DNA of 13,339 nucleotides from an uncultured Lachnospiraceae bacterium (GTDB lineage Bacteria > Bacillota > Clostridia > Lachnospirales > Lachnospiraceae): assembly GCA_905236545.1 (NCBI GenBank), contig CAJOQO010000161.1:1-13339 (forward strand), read 5' to 3'. Numbering within the stretch: the stretch's first letter is position 1; each line of letters starts with the position of its first letter. The position numbers and the translations under genes were made by a program. The notes beneath the pieces are model-generated. The model was not told the DNA's origin. It was given only the letters and a program-made list of their open reading frames with translations, and made no database searches. Shown one piece after another: positions 1 to 6,057 of this stretch.

Positions 1-210
1 CTGTTTGTTTACACGGACGGTGTGCCGGAAGCGACAAATGGCGCTGATGAGATGTTCGGCACAGAACGGATGCTGGACGCCCTGAACCGGGAAAAGGACG
101 ACGATCCCGAGCAGGTGCTCAGGAACATTCATGCGAGCGTGGACCGTTTTGTACAGGGCGCGGAGCAGTTTGACGACCTGACGATGATGTGTATCGAATA
201 CAGAGGATGA
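1..210 (+). CDS. C-terminal end of a SpoIIE/PP2C-type serine phosphatase (5' truncated by window)
   Basis: Frame 1 is open from the first base to a TGA at 208-210, giving the last 69 residues of a longer protein. Two hallmarks of the SpoIIE/RsbU branch of PP2C phosphatases are visible. One is YTDGVPEAT near the start, whose Asp is a metal ligand in this family, followed by the usual FG and an Arg-containing helix. The other is FDDLTMMCIEY at the end, with the family's metal-binding Asp pair. Family knowledge: these Mn/Mg-dependent enzymes dephosphorylate phosphoserine, commonly on anti-sigma-factor antagonists. The sensory or membrane N-terminus lies outside the window, so the signal and the specific role cannot be read. 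nagA starts 45 bases downstream on the same strand, so co-transcription is possible. The ATG at 22 is internal and not a start. Confidence 0.85.
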   Translation: MFVYTDGVPEATNGADEMFGTERMLDALNREKDDDPEQVLRNIHASVDRFVQGAEQFDDLTMMCIEYRG

Positions 211-255
211 AGAATACCGTCACACGATTCAGGCTGTTCAGGGAGCGGGCATAGG

Positions 256-1422
256 ATGAAGATCATAAACGGCAGCGTATTTACACCGGAATTCAGATTT
301 GAGGAGAAGAGTGTCCTGATCAGGAACGGCCGCTTTATGCGGATGGATCCGGATCTGCCGGATCCGGAGGATTCTGTCGAAGCTGAGGCGGTTGTCGACG
401 CCTCCGGCTGTTTTGTTATCCCCGGTCTGGTCGATATCCATTTTCACGGGTGCATGGGGGCTGACTTCTGTGACGGAACCAGGGAGGCCATCGCGTCGAT
501 CGCGCGCTATGAGGCTTCTCAGGGCGTGACTGCGATCTGCCCCGCAACGCTCACGCTTCCGGTGGAGACGCTGAAAGATGTGCTCAGGTGCGCGGCGGAC
601 TATGCGGACGAAAGACACGGTCCGGATGAGGCGGATCTGGTCGGCATCAATATGGAAGGTCCTTTTATCAGCCGTGTGAGGAAGGGCGCACAGAATGGAG
701 CGTATATTATTCCATGTGATATATCCGTCTGTGAGTCATTTCTGGAAGTGTCGCGCGGGCTGGTTAAGATCGCAGGGCTTGCCCCGGAGGAGAATCCGGG
801 CTTCCGCAGCTATATCGCAGCGATGAAGGATCAGGTAAGGATATCGCTGGCCCACACGGATGCGGACTATGAGACTTCCATGGCCGCTTTTGAAGCAGGC
901 GCATGCCATGCGGTGCATCTGTTTAATGCGATGCCGCCGATGTCTCACCGCGCGCCCGGCGTTGTTGGGGCGGTCAGGGACTCGAAAGCGGTTATGGCAG
1001 AACTGATCTGCGACGGGAATCATATTCATCCCGCGGTTGTGCGCGCTGCCTTTGACATGCTGGGAGAGGAAAGAATCGTTCTGATCAGTGATTCCCTGCG
1101 CGCCTGCGGAATGGGGGACGGACGCATGATGCTGGGCGGACAGGAGGTGGAGGTTCATGGAACCAGGGCCACCCTTGCAGGCTCCGGGGCGCTTGCCGGC
1201 TCGGTCTGCAGCCTGACGCGCTGTCTGCAGATTGCTGTTAAGCGGATGAACATCCCGCTGGAATATGCCGTGCGATGCGCGACATACAATCCTGCCCGCG
1301 CGATCGGGATTCAGGATGCGTATGGATCCATAGAAGCCGGCAGGAAAGCGGACTGCGTGCTGCTGAACCGGCAGGATCTGAGCGTGCAGGCGGTCGTAAA
1401 AGACGGCAGGCTTCTGCGCTGA
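256..1422 (+). CDS. nagA: N-acetylglucosamine-6-phosphate deacetylase
   Basis: This cytoplasmic metal-dependent amidohydrolase converts GlcNAc-6-phosphate to glucosamine-6-phosphate plus acetate, the entry step for amino sugar use and wall recycling. The 388 residues match the usual length. Visible motifs, in order: GLVDIHFHG at the first metal-site strand (H62, H64); the metal ligand E134 in NMEGPF; H200 in the SLAHTDA segment; H221 in HLFNAMPPM; and D279 in LISDS at the position of the catalytic Asp. E134, H200, H221 and D279 correspond in order and spacing to E131, H195, H216 and D273 of the E. coli enzyme. The C-terminus has the NPAR and GSIEAGRKAD segment that closes the small beta-sandwich domain. 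The start is the ATG at 256, with a GGGAG-like site about 12 bases upstream. The gene is intact. No nagB is adjacent, so the pathway partner must be elsewhere. Confidence 0.95.
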   Translation: MKIINGSVFTPEFRFEEKSVLIRNGRFMRMDPDLPDPEDSVEAEAVVDASGCFVIPGLVDIHFHGCMGADFCDGTREAIASIARYEASQGVTAICPATLTLPVETLKDVLRCAADYADERHGPDEADLVGINMEGPFISRVRKGAQNGAYIIPCDISVCESFLEVSRGLVKIAGLAPEENPGFRSYIAAMKDQVRISLAHTDADYETSMAAFEAGACHAVHLFNAMPPMSHRAPGVVGAVRDSKAVMAELICDGNHIHPAVVRAAFDMLGEERIVLISDSLRACGMGDGRMMLGGQEVEVHGTRATLAGSGALAGSVCSLTRCLQIAVKRMNIPLEYAVRCATYNPARAIGIQDAYGSIEAGRKADCVLLNRQDLSVQAVVKDGRLLR

Positions 1423-1499
1423 CAGGGAGTTTTCACGGGAAGCCGGAAAAGGTGGTCGGGGTGTGACCTGTAGTGCGCCCCGGGCACAATGACATATGA

Positions 1500-1529
1500 T
1501 TGCAATTACACCCGCTTCTATGTTATTCT
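1500..1529 (+). promoter_or_regulatory. Putative sigma-A promoter for the secreted protein at 1628
   Basis: TTGCAA at 1500-1505 and TATTCT at 1524-1529 are separated by 18 bases. TG at 1521-1522 gives a TGT-TATTCT extended -10. This would produce a leader of about 90 bases containing a small TTCCGG/CCGGAA hairpin at 1556-1571. The AT-rich stretch stands out in GC-rich surroundings. The boxes are imperfect, so this is a prediction. Confidence 0.45.
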
Positions 1530-1627
1530 CTTCTTCGATAGCAGAGTTGTTCCGTTTCCGGTTTTCCGGAAGGATACCGGTACCGTGAAACAGAACCAGA
1601 AGCATGAAGAATCAAGGAGGAAACACG

Positions 1628-2389
1628 ATGAAAAAGATTGTGGCATTCGCTTTATCGGGGATGATGGTACTTGGCGCAGGCATGAGCGTATACGCGGCAG
1701 ATACAGCGGCGGAGAGCGAAGCGACAGCTGCAGCCGGTGAAGAGGAAGGACTGGGATCTCTGGTGGGCGGCCTTCTTGGATCCCTTGGAAACGAAGACGG
1801 AAGCGTTGAAGATCTGCTTACTTCTCTTGGCGCAGATGAGGGAGAACTCAACGACCTGATGGGCCTGCTCGGAGAAGGCGGAGAAGGTCTGAGCAGCCTG
1901 GTTGATGAGGGAAAGAAGGGCGTGGAAAGCCTGGTCAACGGCGTTTTGGGAGGACTGTCCGGTGACGGGGAAGGCTTCAGCCTGGACGAGGAATCCCTGA
2001 AGGGAATTGCGGAAGCGATTGGAAATGAGATGGGGATCAGTCTGTCGGAAGAAGACATTGCCGGCATTACGGCGGCTCTGAGTGACCCGGAAACGCTCAA
2101 TGAGATGATCTCCGGCTTCTTTGCGGAGGGCGGCATGCTTGCAACGATTCTCGACGCGATAAGCAGTGAGGACTATGCCATTGCTTCTGTGATCCAGTCC
2201 ATGAAGGATCCGGAAGGCGGATATGATTATGAAAAGATCCTGAAAGCCCTGGAGGGAGCGCAGGAAACGGACAATGGCCTGCTGATCGACGGAACGGAGA
2301 TTTCCGGAGAGGAGCTTGCGGCTGTAGCCAATGAAGTGATGGGAATGTTCGGAGTGTCCGGAGCGGCTGAGACGGAAGCTGCATCATGA
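1628..2389 (+). CDS. Secreted acidic Leu/Gly-rich protein with 14-residue repeats, function unknown
   Basis: The start is the ATG at 1628, which follows an AAGGAGG site at 1614-1620 with a 7-base gap. An upstream in-frame ATG at 1604 would place that site inside the gene. The 253-residue product begins with a Sec signal peptide (MKKIVAFALSGMMVLGAGMS...), with cleavage likely after VYA near residue 24-25. The mature protein is very acidic, apparently lacks cysteine and lacks a lipobox. Residues 49-90 form three tandem 14-residue units with the pattern L-L/M-x-x-L-G-x(3)-G-x-V/L-x-D/S. Further helical segments rich in Leu, Ile, Gly and Glu follow, and the protein ends in an AETEAAS tail. I do not recognise a domain. 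It sits alone between its own predicted promoter and terminator, so it is probably monocistronic. Secretion is well supported; function is unknown. Confidence 0.85.
   Translation: MKKIVAFALSGMMVLGAGMSVYAADTAAESEATAAAGEEEGLGSLVGGLLGSLGNEDGSVEDLLTSLGADEGELNDLMGLLGEGGEGLSSLVDEGKKGVESLVNGVLGGLSGDGEGFSLDEESLKGIAEAIGNEMGISLSEEDIAGITAALSDPETLNEMISGFFAEGGMLATILDAISSEDYAIASVIQSMKDPEGGYDYEKILKALEGAQETDNGLLIDGTEISGEELAAVANEVMGMFGVSGAAETEAAS
1772..1897 (+). repeat. Three tandem 14-residue coding repeats (42 bp unit)
   Basis: Codons 49-90 of the secreted protein read as LLGSLGNEDGSVED, then LLTSLGADEGELND, then LMGLLGEGGEGLSS. The Leu pair, the LG dipeptide and the Gly at unit position 10 are kept while the other positions vary. 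The DNA copies have diverged, so this is an old protein-level repeat, not a recent slippage event. Confidence 0.7.
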
Positions 2390-2467
2390 CTGCAGCGCGG
2401 AGCGATCCGTACAGCATAGCTGAGGACAAACCCTTTTTGCCCAGGCATCATAATACGACGTAAAACG

Positions 2468-2514
2468 GAAAAGCCTTCAACCCCGGAAGCATGTGGGTTT
2501 GCAGGCTTTTTCCA
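2468..2514 (+). terminator. Probable intrinsic terminator after the secreted protein gene
   Basis: GGAAAAGCCT at 2468-2477 pairs with AGGCTTTTTCC at 2503-2513, allowing one extra T. A partial CAACCC/GGGTTTG extension lies inside the stem. The descending arm is itself T-rich (five Ts at 2507-2511). It lies 80 to 125 bases after the stop codon and before the acetyltransferase, so it separates the two transcription units. The stem is imperfect. Confidence 0.6.
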
Positions 2515-2598
2515 TACCATGTGGACGGGATACCGTGCGTATGGTGCCGGATTCGTTTCTGAGATGGATCCCCGCCTTTGAGGAGCAAAACGCGGACT

Positions 2599-3132
2599 AT
2601 GAAAAAGAAACTGTTTTCAGAGATTCCCTGCATACAGGGAGAGAGGATCTCTCTTCGGAAGATCCTGCCATCCGATGCGGGCGCCCTGCGGGAGATGGTA
2701 GACAGCCCTGCTGTTTACCGGTATCTTCCGACCTTTCTCTTCGAAAAGAAGTATGCGGATCTTGATCTTGTCATCAGCAGGCTTTATGAGGAATGCTTCC
2801 GCGAATCCATCCTACTTGGGGTGTACGAACAAAACCGGTTCTGCGGGATCGCCGAGATGTACGGTTACCGGGATCCGATCCATAAGGTCAGCATAGGCTA
2901 CCGGTTTTTGGAGCGCTGCTGGGGAAGAGGACTTGCCACGGAAACGATCCGGATGCTGGTCGAATATCTCTTCCGGGAGACGGACATCGAGATCATCACC
3001 GCAAGTACGATGATAGAAAACCATGCATCCGCCAGGGCGCTGCAGAAAAATGATTTCACGCTGGTCGCGCATGCCGTGGGGGAAGACTGGGGATTCGCGG
3101 AACCATTGCCTACGGACAAATGGATCCGGTAA
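2599..3132 (+). CDS. GNAT-family N-acetyltransferase, RimJ/RimL type
   Basis: The 177-residue cytoplasmic protein has the GNAT layout. An N-terminal strand carries GERISLRKI, followed by the DAGALREM helix. A central beta segment ends in SIGYRF. The acetyl-CoA pyrophosphate loop R106-x-x-G109-x-G111-L-A is seen in ERCWGRGLATE. Near the end, ENHASARALQKNDF is the typical Asn/Ser-containing last helix of this family. Family members transfer acetyl from acetyl-CoA to protein N-termini, polyamines or small molecules; the substrate cannot be told here. The ATG at 2599 is preferred over an in-frame TTG at 2578, because GAGGAG at 2580-2585 lies upstream of the ATG (13-base gap, rather long) while the TTG has no site. 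No promoter was identified. A weak GCGGC/GCCGC hairpin at 3168-3183 follows the gene. Confidence 0.85.
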   Translation: MKKKLFSEIPCIQGERISLRKILPSDAGALREMVDSPAVYRYLPTFLFEKKYADLDLVISRLYEECFRESILLGVYEQNRFCGIAEMYGYRDPIHKVSIGYRFLERCWGRGLATETIRMLVEYLFRETDIEIITASTMIENHASARALQKNDFTLVAHAVGEDWGFAEPLPTDKWIR

Positions 3133-3251
3133 GGGTCTGGAGTCAGGCAATGTGATTACCTGTCTGAGCGGCGGAGCTGCCGCGTTAGATACAAAGACTC
3201 AGATCGGCCGTGAATAGTAACGAACGGAGACATAAAGGCGGATATTAGGAC

Positions 3252-3280
3252 TTGATTTTTCTGCAGGATATCCTTATTCT
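3252..3280 (+). promoter_or_regulatory. Putative sigma-A promoter for the secreted protein at 3348
   Basis: TTGATT at 3252-3257 and TATTCT at 3275-3280 are spaced by exactly 17 bases in an AT-rich island, 68 bases before the start codon. Both boxes match consensus at four of six positions, and the -10 is the same hexamer as in the promoter predicted at 1500-1529. Confidence 0.5.
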
Positions 3281-3347
3281 AGGAACGGTGCGGGAATAGA
3301 CCCGCAGGCGTGCATTCTCAGAAATGATAATGAGAGGAGTTTGTATC

Positions 3348-3956
3348 ATGAGAAAAAAGATTGCTTTGATGATTGCTGCGATGATGACGGCTGCGGCGGT
3401 TTCGCCGTTTGCTTATGCACAGGACGCTGAGCCGGGTTCTACCATTGAGAATCCGATTCCGCTTGACTATCACGATATCGATCCGGATGTCTACGAGGGC
3501 GCATGGGTTGATACCGGGCTTGGATTCGACATGTATCTGCCGGCTGACTGGGTTCTTACCGATATCTCTGACGAAGAGGCAGCGGCGGGACTGGTCTTCC
3601 GGGCCGGAGAGGATGGCGGCGGAGCGAATGTCTGCATCACCTGCTCTGCGATTCCGGAAGAGCTTGCGGAAACGTATGATTACGATGCACTGAAGGCGGA
3701 ACTGGACGGCGCCGGTTACAGTACGATGTTCGTGGATATGAACGGCATCCCTGCGGTCGGCTTTGACAACGAAGAAGCCAAGGTGTCCGGCTTCACCATC
3801 CTGCCCGGCGACGGCACTGTGATCTCCGGAACCATTGCGCCTCCGAGCGATGAAGAATATGATTCGTACGGACCGTATTTCCAGAACATGTTCATGTCTG
3901 TCAGCCTCCCGGAGGAAGAGACGGAAGCGGCTGAGACTGAGACTGAGGCTCAGTGA
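3348..3956 (+). CDS. Secreted protein of unknown function, possibly PsbP/DcrB-like fold, with Glu/Thr-rich tail
   Basis: The ATG at 3348 has an AGGAG site at 3335-3339 (8-base gap); the ATG at 3324 would include that site and is rejected. The 202-residue product has a Sec signal peptide (MRKKIALMIAAMMTAAAVS...), with cleavage likely after AYA at about residue 24-25. There is no lipobox. The mature domain starts with acidic sequence and then GLGFDMYLPADWVL. That pattern resembles the opening of PsbP-like, DUF1795 or DcrB-type small alpha/beta domains, where a 'gF-x-ϕ-LP-x-x-W' strand is common. This fold match is inference only. Two cysteines sit in the CITC motif. The tail, from about residue 185, alternates Glu, Thr and Ala (EEETEAAETETEAQ) and is probably disordered. 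It has its own predicted promoter and a strong terminator, so it is likely expressed alone. Confidence 0.82.
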   Translation: MRKKIALMIAAMMTAAAVSPFAYAQDAEPGSTIENPIPLDYHDIDPDVYEGAWVDTGLGFDMYLPADWVLTDISDEEAAAGLVFRAGEDGGGANVCITCSAIPEELAETYDYDALKAELDGAGYSTMFVDMNGIPAVGFDNEEAKVSGFTILPGDGTVISGTIAPPSDEEYDSYGPYFQNMFMSVSLPEEETEAAETETEAQ

Positions 3957-3996
3957 ATTCGAATCGTACGACAGGATTACAGCGCCAAAAGCCTGA

Positions 3997-4025
3997 CCTC
4001 CACGCAGGCCTGCCTGCGGTGGAGG
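3997..4025 (+). repeat. Near-perfect palindrome (hairpin) downstream of the secreted protein gene
   Basis: CCTCCAC-GCAGGC at 3997-4009 is complementary to GCCTGC at 4012-4017 plus GTGGAGG at 4019-4025, with one bulged G and a two-base centre. No T-tract follows. It may act as an mRNA 3'-end stabiliser or an upstream pause hairpin before the true terminator at 4042. Confidence 0.6.
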
Positions 4026-4041
4026 GAAAGGGTGGCTGCGC

Positions 4042-4079
4042 GGCGGACCAGGAAGAGAAAACCGGTCCGCCTGTTTTTT
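4042..4079 (+). terminator. Strong intrinsic terminator
   Basis: GGCGGACC at 4042-4049 pairs perfectly with GGTCCGCC at 4064-4071 around a purine-rich 14-base loop, followed by TGTTTTTT at 4072-4079. It lies 86 bases after the stop of the secreted protein gene. Confidence 0.85.
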
Positions 4080-4107
4080 GACAGATGCAGCGTTCAGAAG
4101 GTATAGC
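4078..4107 (+). promoter_or_regulatory. Putative sigma-A promoter for the HD/GH5 operon
   Basis: A perfect TTGACA at 4078-4083 is followed after 18 bases by TATAGC at 4102-4107. The first two Ts of the -35 box are the last two bases of the preceding terminator T-tract. The leader to the first start codon would be roughly 55 bases. Confidence 0.6.
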
Positions 4108-4135
4108 AGAACTGAGAGGCAGACCGGAAGCAGTC

Positions 4136-4162
4136 AGGAGGAAACCGCCGCAGTGAAAGGAG
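4136..4162 (+). promoter_or_regulatory. Two competing Shine-Dalgarno sites for the HD-domain gene
   Basis: AGGAGG at 4136-4141 is followed 11 bases later by an in-frame GTG at 4153. AAGGAG at 4157-4162 is followed 8 bases later by the ATG at 4171. Both lead into the same frame, so forms differing by six residues are possible; the ATG has better spacing and is used here. Confidence 0.5.
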
Positions 4163-4170
4163 CCGGGTTT

Positions 4171-4749
4171 ATGGAGGATCATCTGAATGTGCTGGAGAAG
4201 GATCCGCGGAAGGAATTCACGGATGAAGAGACATCCGCATCAAAGGATGATGAGATCTGCGGGAAGATTCTGGAGTATGGAAAGGGGATCCTGAACTCGG
4301 ATGTGTTCCGGAGAACGTCTGCACAGACGCATCATCTGCACAGCACGCTTTTTGACCATACGATCAATGTTTGCGTCATGAGCATTCTGCTCAGCAGTAA
4401 GCTGGAAAAGCGTGGAGAAAAGGTCAATGAGAAGGATCTGGTCCAGGCCGCGCTGTGCCATGATCTCGGGATGGTTTCCAGGAGCAGCAAATATAAGGGG
4501 ACGCTCGATTCCTGGAAGCGGCATCCGCAGGAATCCGCGCGGATCGCACGCACGCTTGTCCCCGACATGAGCAGGGAGACAGAGGAGATGATCCTTTCCC
4601 ATATGTGGCCGGTATCCGGCCCCCGTCCGGATACGAAGGAGGGCAGGCTTTTGTGCATTGCCGACAAATACGCCAGCATGGCGGACTGGAAGTCGTTTCT
4701 GACCCGGCATCGATTCGCGGAGCGCATCAAAGAACGGCTGGAGCAATAG
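4171..4749 (+). CDS. HD-domain phosphohydrolase
   Basis: The 192-residue cytoplasmic protein contains a complete HD metal site. H63 is in FDHTINV, the H97-D98 pair is in ALCHDLGM, H118 is in KRHPQES, H144 is in ILSHMWPV, and D165 is in IADKYAS. The extra histidines after the HD pair resemble the H-HD-H-H-D set of two-metal HD enzymes. Family knowledge: HD proteins hydrolyse phosphate esters such as nucleotides or cyclic dinucleotides. There is no GYP motif, so a c-di-GMP HD-GYP role is not supported; the substrate is unknown. The N-terminal 45 residues are charged and probably form a helical cap. The stop is 18 bases before the GH5 start, indicating an operon. The predicted TTGACA promoter at 4078 reads into it. 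Confidence 0.87.
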   Translation: MEDHLNVLEKDPRKEFTDEETSASKDDEICGKILEYGKGILNSDVFRRTSAQTHHLHSTLFDHTINVCVMSILLSSKLEKRGEKVNEKDLVQAALCHDLGMVSRSSKYKGTLDSWKRHPQESARIARTLVPDMSRETEEMILSHMWPVSGPRPDTKEGRLLCIADKYASMADWKSFLTRHRFAERIKERLEQ

Positions 4750-4767
4750 GCAGGGAGGATTCGTGTG

Positions 4768-5811
4768 ATGAGAAAGATCGAGGGCTTTCAGAAGGGTGTC
4801 AACCTTGGGGGATGGATCTCTCAGTTTAACGCGTACGACAGAGCGCATTTTGACAGCTTTATTACAGAGAAGGATATTCGTGATATTGCCGGCCTTGGGT
4901 TTGACCATGTCAGGGTTCCGGTTGATTACGTGCTTTTTGAGGAGGAGGACGGAACGCCCAAAGAAGACGGGTTTTATTATCTGGAGAACTGCAGAAGGTG
5001 GTGTGAAGAGTGCGGCCTTCACATGCTGATCGATCTGCATGAGTGCTATGGGTATTCCTTTGATCCGCTGAAGAAGGGGATGGACCGCGAGCGGTTTTTC
5101 TATGATCCGCAGCTTCAGGAGCGCTTTCTGAAGCTGTGGCGGAGAATCGCGGAGCGGTTTTGTACCTGGCAGGAGCAGATCGCGTTTGAGCCTCTGAATG
5201 AGGTTGTGCTTGAGAAGGTGGCTGATGCCTGGAACAAGGTTGCGTCCTCCTATATCCGGATGATGCGGACGATCGTTCCGGACAGTTATCTGGTAGTCGG
5301 CGGAGTCTGCTACAGCAGCGTGTCGAGCGTTCCGCTTCTGGAGCTTCCGCTCGATCCGAAGATCGTATACAACTTCCATTGCTATGAGCCTTTTGCATTC
5401 ACCCATCAGGGCGCTTACTGGGTTGAGAATATGCCGCGGGATTTCAGGATCGGTTATCCGCTGAAGCAGGGGCTGTATTTTGACGCTGTGCGCGGGATGG
5501 GACTGTCGGTTGATCTTGCGGGAAGCATTACGCAGAATGATGAGAATGTGATAGGGGACGGGTTCTTTGAGGCGATATTTGCGCCTGCCCTGGAGAAGGC
5601 TGAAAAGGATCAGGTGCCCCTGTACTGCGGAGAATACGGGGTCATCGATCTGGCGGACAGCGAGGCTGCCCTGCGCTGGCTGAAGGATATCCACAGCGCG
5701 ATGGACCGGCATGGCATCGGGAGAGCGCTCTGGAACTATAAGGAGAAGGACTTCGGGTTCTCGGGCGAACATTTTTCCGGGATCCGGGATCAGTTCATCA
5801 GGGTGCTGTAA
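4768..5811 (+). CDS. Glycoside hydrolase family 5 (cellulase/glucanase-like), intracellular
   Basis: The 347-residue protein opens directly with the GH5 signature KGVNLGGW and has no signal peptide, so it should act in the cytoplasm. GH5 landmarks, in order: an Arg in HVRVPVDY; the His of IDLHECYGY; the acid/base Glu E145 in FEPLNEV; the aromatic/His pair in YNFHCYEPF; the nucleophile Glu E289 in LYCGEYGV; and a late Trp in ALWNYKEKDFG. Family knowledge: clan GH-A retaining enzymes cleave beta-glucans, beta-mannans or beta-glucosides. The GVNLGGW start is common in exo-beta-1,3-glucanase-like members, but specificity is not readable. An imported short beta-linked sugar or glycoside is the likely substrate (inference). 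GGGAGG at 4753-4758 supports the ATG at 4768; a GTG at 4765 would add one residue. It appears co-transcribed with the HD gene. Confidence 0.9.
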   Translation: MRKIEGFQKGVNLGGWISQFNAYDRAHFDSFITEKDIRDIAGLGFDHVRVPVDYVLFEEEDGTPKEDGFYYLENCRRWCEECGLHMLIDLHECYGYSFDPLKKGMDRERFFYDPQLQERFLKLWRRIAERFCTWQEQIAFEPLNEVVLEKVADAWNKVASSYIRMMRTIVPDSYLVVGGVCYSSVSSVPLLELPLDPKIVYNFHCYEPFAFTHQGAYWVENMPRDFRIGYPLKQGLYFDAVRGMGLSVDLAGSITQNDENVIGDGFFEAIFAPALEKAEKDQVPLYCGEYGVIDLADSEAALRWLKDIHSAMDRHGIGRALWNYKEKDFGFSGEHFSGIRDQFIRVL

Positions 5812-5884
5812 TCGTTATTTTGTCAAAATGACACATTCCCCTGTCTGGCTGTCCGTACGCTTCGTGATTGCCGGCGGCCGGCCT

Positions 5885-5941
5885 GCGCTCCGTTCTCGGT
5901 CTGCGCTTTGTTCCAGCCGGCGCTTTGTTCCGGCCGGCGCT
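5885..5941 (+). repeat. Tandem 17-bp repeat, about three copies
   Basis: GCGCTTTGTTCCAGCCG at 5903-5919 is directly followed by GCGCTTTGTTCCGGCCG at 5920-5936, differing at one base. A third partial GCGCT follows at 5937-5941, and a degenerate earlier copy starts at 5885 (GCGCTCCGTTCTCGG). The array runs straight into the palindrome at 5942. Confidence 0.75.
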
Positions 5942-5960
5942 GAACGTCCGCCGGACGTTC
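5942..5960. repeat. Perfect palindrome, 8-bp stem and 3-base loop
   Basis: GAACGTCC at 5942-5949 and GGACGTTC at 5953-5960 flank GCC. No T-run follows on either strand, so a standard intrinsic terminator is not supported. It could still mark the convergent transcript ends or be a REP-like hairpin. Confidence 0.7.
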
Positions 5961-6057
5961 GCGCCCCGCATCGACTCCCTCCCCGGACCGGCGCAGGAAC
6001 CGGCATCCTGAGGGAACGTACCGGAAACGGAGGATCCGGTGTACCGGAACCTTTCTT

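Larger units (their letters stand above)
5812..6057. other. Convergent GC-rich intergenic region with repeats
   Basis: This 246-base spacer lies between the 3' ends of the GH5 gene (+) and citrate synthase (-). It contains TGTCA-AAA-TGACA at 5821-5833, tandem 17-bp repeats at 5885-5941, a palindrome at 5942-5960, and TCCGGT-GT-ACCGGA at 6035-6048, which may be the weak end of the citrate synthase transcript. No hairpin with a T-tract is seen on either strand. No convincing gene is present. Confidence 0.6.

Noticed and set aside
1451..1490. A possible hairpin terminator after nagA
   Set aside because: CGGGG/CCCCG and GTGC/GCAC pairings are short and no T-tract follows.
1604..1627. An earlier ATG for the repeat-containing secreted protein
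   Set aside because: It would place the AAGGAGG site inside the gene and put eight polar residues ahead of a clean signal peptide.
4240..5772. A 510-codon open frame on the minus strand
   Set aside because: It lies opposite the HD and GH5 genes, which have full motif sets and good ribosome binding sites. Its translation is low-information and rich in Arg, Leu, His and Pro, typical of an antisense shadow of GC-rich coding DNA.
5821..5833. TGTCA-AAA-TGACA dyad right after the GH5 gene
   Set aside because: Only 5-bp arms, not placed at a promoter; insufficient to call an operator.
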